From contig RFFQ01000060.1 of assembly GCA_003697105.1 (NCBI GenBank), positions 1 to 7,755 of the forward strand: 7,755 bases of DNA, in the 5' to 3' direction. Position 1 is the first letter of the stretch. Each line of letters starts with the position of its first letter. The stretch comes from Gemmatimonadota bacterium (GTDB lineage Bacteria > 4572-55 > J002). The position numbers and the translations under genes were made by a program. Below, piece after piece: positions 6,430 through 7,755 of this stretch. The notes under the pieces were generated by a model. The model was given only the letters and a program-made list of their open reading frames with translations. It made no database searches and had not been told where the DNA came from.

Positions 6430-7576
6430 GTTTCAACACCGATACCACATACGCCACATCATTGGGAGTTAAATCCACCGAACAGGGAAGATTCAAGGTT
6501 TTTTCCCATAAGGCCCAAGCGGTCTCAATTTGATACGACTGGCAATGGCGGTACGGCTTTTGGCGATGATTCAAATACCAGACTGGCCGGGCTTGAACCC
6601 CTTTGGCGGCTAAAAATGCCATCAATTGTTCGCGATCCTTGCCATAAATATCTTTATCAATTTGAAGACAATAAAACCAATAATTGGAACAAGCATAATT
6701 CGGTGTTTCGGCAATATGTAACCCGCGAATGTGCTCGATTTCCTGTTGATACCGTTTGTAATTTCGGGTTTTAATCTCAATATATTCTGCTAATTTTTCC
6801 AATTGTGCCACGCCCATCGCTGCCTGAATATTGGTGAGTCTGAAATTATAACCCACCTCATGGTGAATATACCGCACGGGATCATCTTTTGCCTGAGTGG
6901 TTAAGTAGCGTGCTTTTTGGGCAACGGCTTCGTTGGAAGTGACGATCATTCCCCCTCCACCGGTGGTAATGATCTTATTACCATTAAAGGAATAGCACCC
7001 GACATCTCCAATTGTTCCCGTATACTGTCCGTTCAAGTTCCCTTGTGTATAATATGTTCCTAAACTCTCGGTGGCATCCTCGACGATTTTAATATTCCGC
7101 TCTTGGCAGATCGGAACCAGCGATTCTAAATCCACTGCATTTCCGTAGATATGAACCGGAATAATGGCTGAAATCCGTTTCCCACTGGTTTTATTATAAC
7201 TGAAACCCTCTCGAAAAACCGTTTCGTTCTGGATAAATTGAATGGTTTTCTCAACATCAATATTGTAAAACGCATCGGCATCCATAAAAATTGGATTTGC
7301 ATTTAAATAGCGAATGGTATTGACCGGCGCAATAAACGTGAGGGTCGGGACCATCACTTCGTCGTCTGCTTGAACACCCACCACCTGCAGCGCAACTTGA
7401 AGTGCCGCTGAGCCGTTGACACATGCTACGGCATAATCGGCACCGGTGACCCGGCAAATATCCTGTTCAAAGCGCTCGACGTACGCCCCCGCAGAGGAAA
7501 CCCAACCGGTATCCAGACAGTCTTTGATATACACCCATTCATTACCCCGAATGGAAGGAACAGATAAAGGGATCAT
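6422..7576 (-). CDS. legC: LegC-family PLP-dependent sugar aminotransferase
   Basis: A 384-residue aminotransferase of the DegT/DnrJ/EryC1 (type I fold) family. It closely follows the LegC pattern: N-terminus MIPLSVPSIRGNEW, then LDTGWVSSAG (21-30), VNGSAALQ (53-60), VEDATESLGTYY (165-176) with Asp167 placed to hold the PLP pyridine nitrogen, and SFNGNKIITTGGGGM (196-210) with Lys201 as the Schiff-base lysine. YNFRLTNIQAAMGVAQLE (243-260) is also typical. It should convert a nucleotide-linked 4-keto-6-deoxy-HexNAc to the 4-amino sugar with glutamate as donor, the second step towards legionaminic acid. The 4,6-dehydratase that makes its substrate is not in the window. It appears to be the first gene of the operon, as nothing comparable in length precedes it on this strand. 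The ribosome site is weak, with GAGG 16 bases upstream. Confidence 0.93.
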   Translation of the reverse strand: MIPLSVPSIRGNEWVYIKDCLDTGWVSSAGAYVERFEQDICRVTGADYAVACVNGSAALQVALQVVGVQADDEVMVPTLTFIAPVNTIRYLNANPIFMDADAFYNIDVEKTIQFIQNETVFREGFSYNKTSGKRISAIIPVHIYGNAVDLESLVPICQERNIKIVEDATESLGTYYTQGNLNGQYTGTIGDVGCYSFNGNKIITTGGGGMIVTSNEAVAQKARYLTTQAKDDPVRYIHHEVGYNFRLTNIQAAMGVAQLEKLAEYIEIKTRNYKRYQQEIEHIRGLHIAETPNYACSNYWFYCLQIDKDIYGKDREQLMAFLAAKGVQARPVWYLNHRQKPYRHCQSYQIETAWALWEKTLNLPCSVDLTPNDVAYVVSVLKHA

Positions 7577-7586
7577 GCTATTTATC

Positions 7587-7706
7587 TTACGACCTCAATG
7601 TATAAAGGTCTTTCAGGACAAATATTATCAAATTTAGACCCGCTAATTTCATATTATAACCCAAGTTGCTACCAAAGAAAGTCTTGAAATAGGCCACTCC
7701 TTTCAT
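7587..7706 (-). CDS. Doubtful 39-residue ORF in the legC leader
   Basis: An ATG at 7706 opens a frame of 39 residues (MKGVAYFKTFFGSNLG...) that stops ten bases before the legC start. It has a mildly hydrophobic patch (LAGLNLIIFVL). There is no ribosome site upstream and no family is recognised. It would also span the best -10 box, so the two calls compete. Probably chance; a leader peptide is the other option. Confidence 0.12.
   Translation of the reverse strand: MKGVAYFKTFFGSNLGYNMKLAGLNLIIFVLKDLYTLRS
7591..7610 (-). promoter_or_regulatory. Leader hairpin just upstream of legC
   Basis: GACCT and AGGTC pair on the minus strand (five base pairs, plus an inner T-G) around a loop of about eight to ten bases, ending 15 bases before the legC ATG. 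The only GAGG near the start lies in the 3' arm. The stem is short and may be chance; if real it could limit legC translation. Confidence 0.25.
7653..7658 (-). promoter_or_regulatory. Candidate -10 box of the operon promoter
   Basis: A perfect TATAAT on the minus strand, 76 bases before the legC ATG, in the AT-rich stretch at the head of the operon. The sequence 16-18 bases upstream (around CTTTCTT) is a poor -35. It would give an untranslated leader of roughly 70 bases containing the short hairpin. Confidence 0.35.
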
Positions 7707-7712
7707 GTAGAC

Positions 7713-7738
7713 TTATCATATCTATATCTTATTGATAA
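7713..7738. repeat. TTATCA/TGATAA inverted repeat upstream of the candidate promoter
   Basis: TTATCA and TGATAA are inverted around a 14-base AT-rich spacer, about 55 bases upstream of the TATAAT box. This size and placement would suit a regulator site, but six-base arms in AT-rich DNA occur often by chance. Confidence 0.2.
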
Positions 7739-7755
7739 CTCTAACGTCTAACGAA

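Noticed and set aside
7741-7755. CTAACGT CTAACGA direct repeat at the right edge, including GTCTAAC, which fits the RYYYAAC end of an integron attC site
   Set aside because: The match is a degenerate seven-base motif cut off by the window edge, no partner GTTRRRY arm is visible, and the genes form a long operon rather than a cassette.

Overview
The window holds most of one minus-strand operon for making, and probably decorating, a nonulosonic (sialic-acid-like) sugar. Transcription runs from about 7650 towards position 1. In order: a LegC-type aminotransferase (7576-6422), a NeuD/PglD-type sugar O/N-acyltransferase (6429-5800), a 232-bp gap (5568-5799), a NeuC-type hydrolysing 2-epimerase (5567-4401), a NeuB-type synthase with SAF domain (4401-3361), a divergent polysaccharide-deacetylase-like protein (3356-1989), a PAPS-type sulfotransferase (1992-997), a SAM methyltransferase (1000-182), and the start of a second, divergent NeuB-like protein (185-1), which runs off the left edge.

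How they fit together: LegC plus a PglD-like acetyltransferase makes a 2,4-diamino-2,4,6-trideoxyhexose nucleotide and acetylates it. A NeuC-family enzyme then removes the nucleotide while epimerising C2, and NeuB condenses the 6-carbon sugar with phosphoenolpyruvate. This order matches the legionaminic acid route (LegC, acetyltransferase, LegG, LegI). The dehydratase (LegB) and CMP-sugar synthetase (LegF) needed to complete the route are not in the window. The next four genes are not core Leg enzymes. They look like a tailoring or second-pathway module: a metal-dependent deacetylase fold, a sulfotransferase, a methyltransferase and another pyruvate-condensing-like enzyme. That module is the most unusual part of the window.

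The genes are packed tightly. Junctions overlap by 8, 1, 4, 4 and 4 bases, or are separated by 4 bases, so translational coupling is likely. The exception is the AT-rich gap at 5568-5799, which holds a 25-codon ORF coupled to the acetyltransferase stop, a short hairpin and repeated GAAGTC-type motifs. The right end (7577-7755) is the AT-rich leader of the operon, with a TATAAT box and a small hairpin next to the legC start.

Organism: the gene set suggests a bacterium with a diderm-type surface polysaccharide or flagellar glycosylation locus. Genes are of moderate GC and intergenic DNA is AT-rich. No ribosomal RNA or other marker allows a taxonomic call. No tRNA, rRNA, CRISPR array, transposase or integrase was seen.
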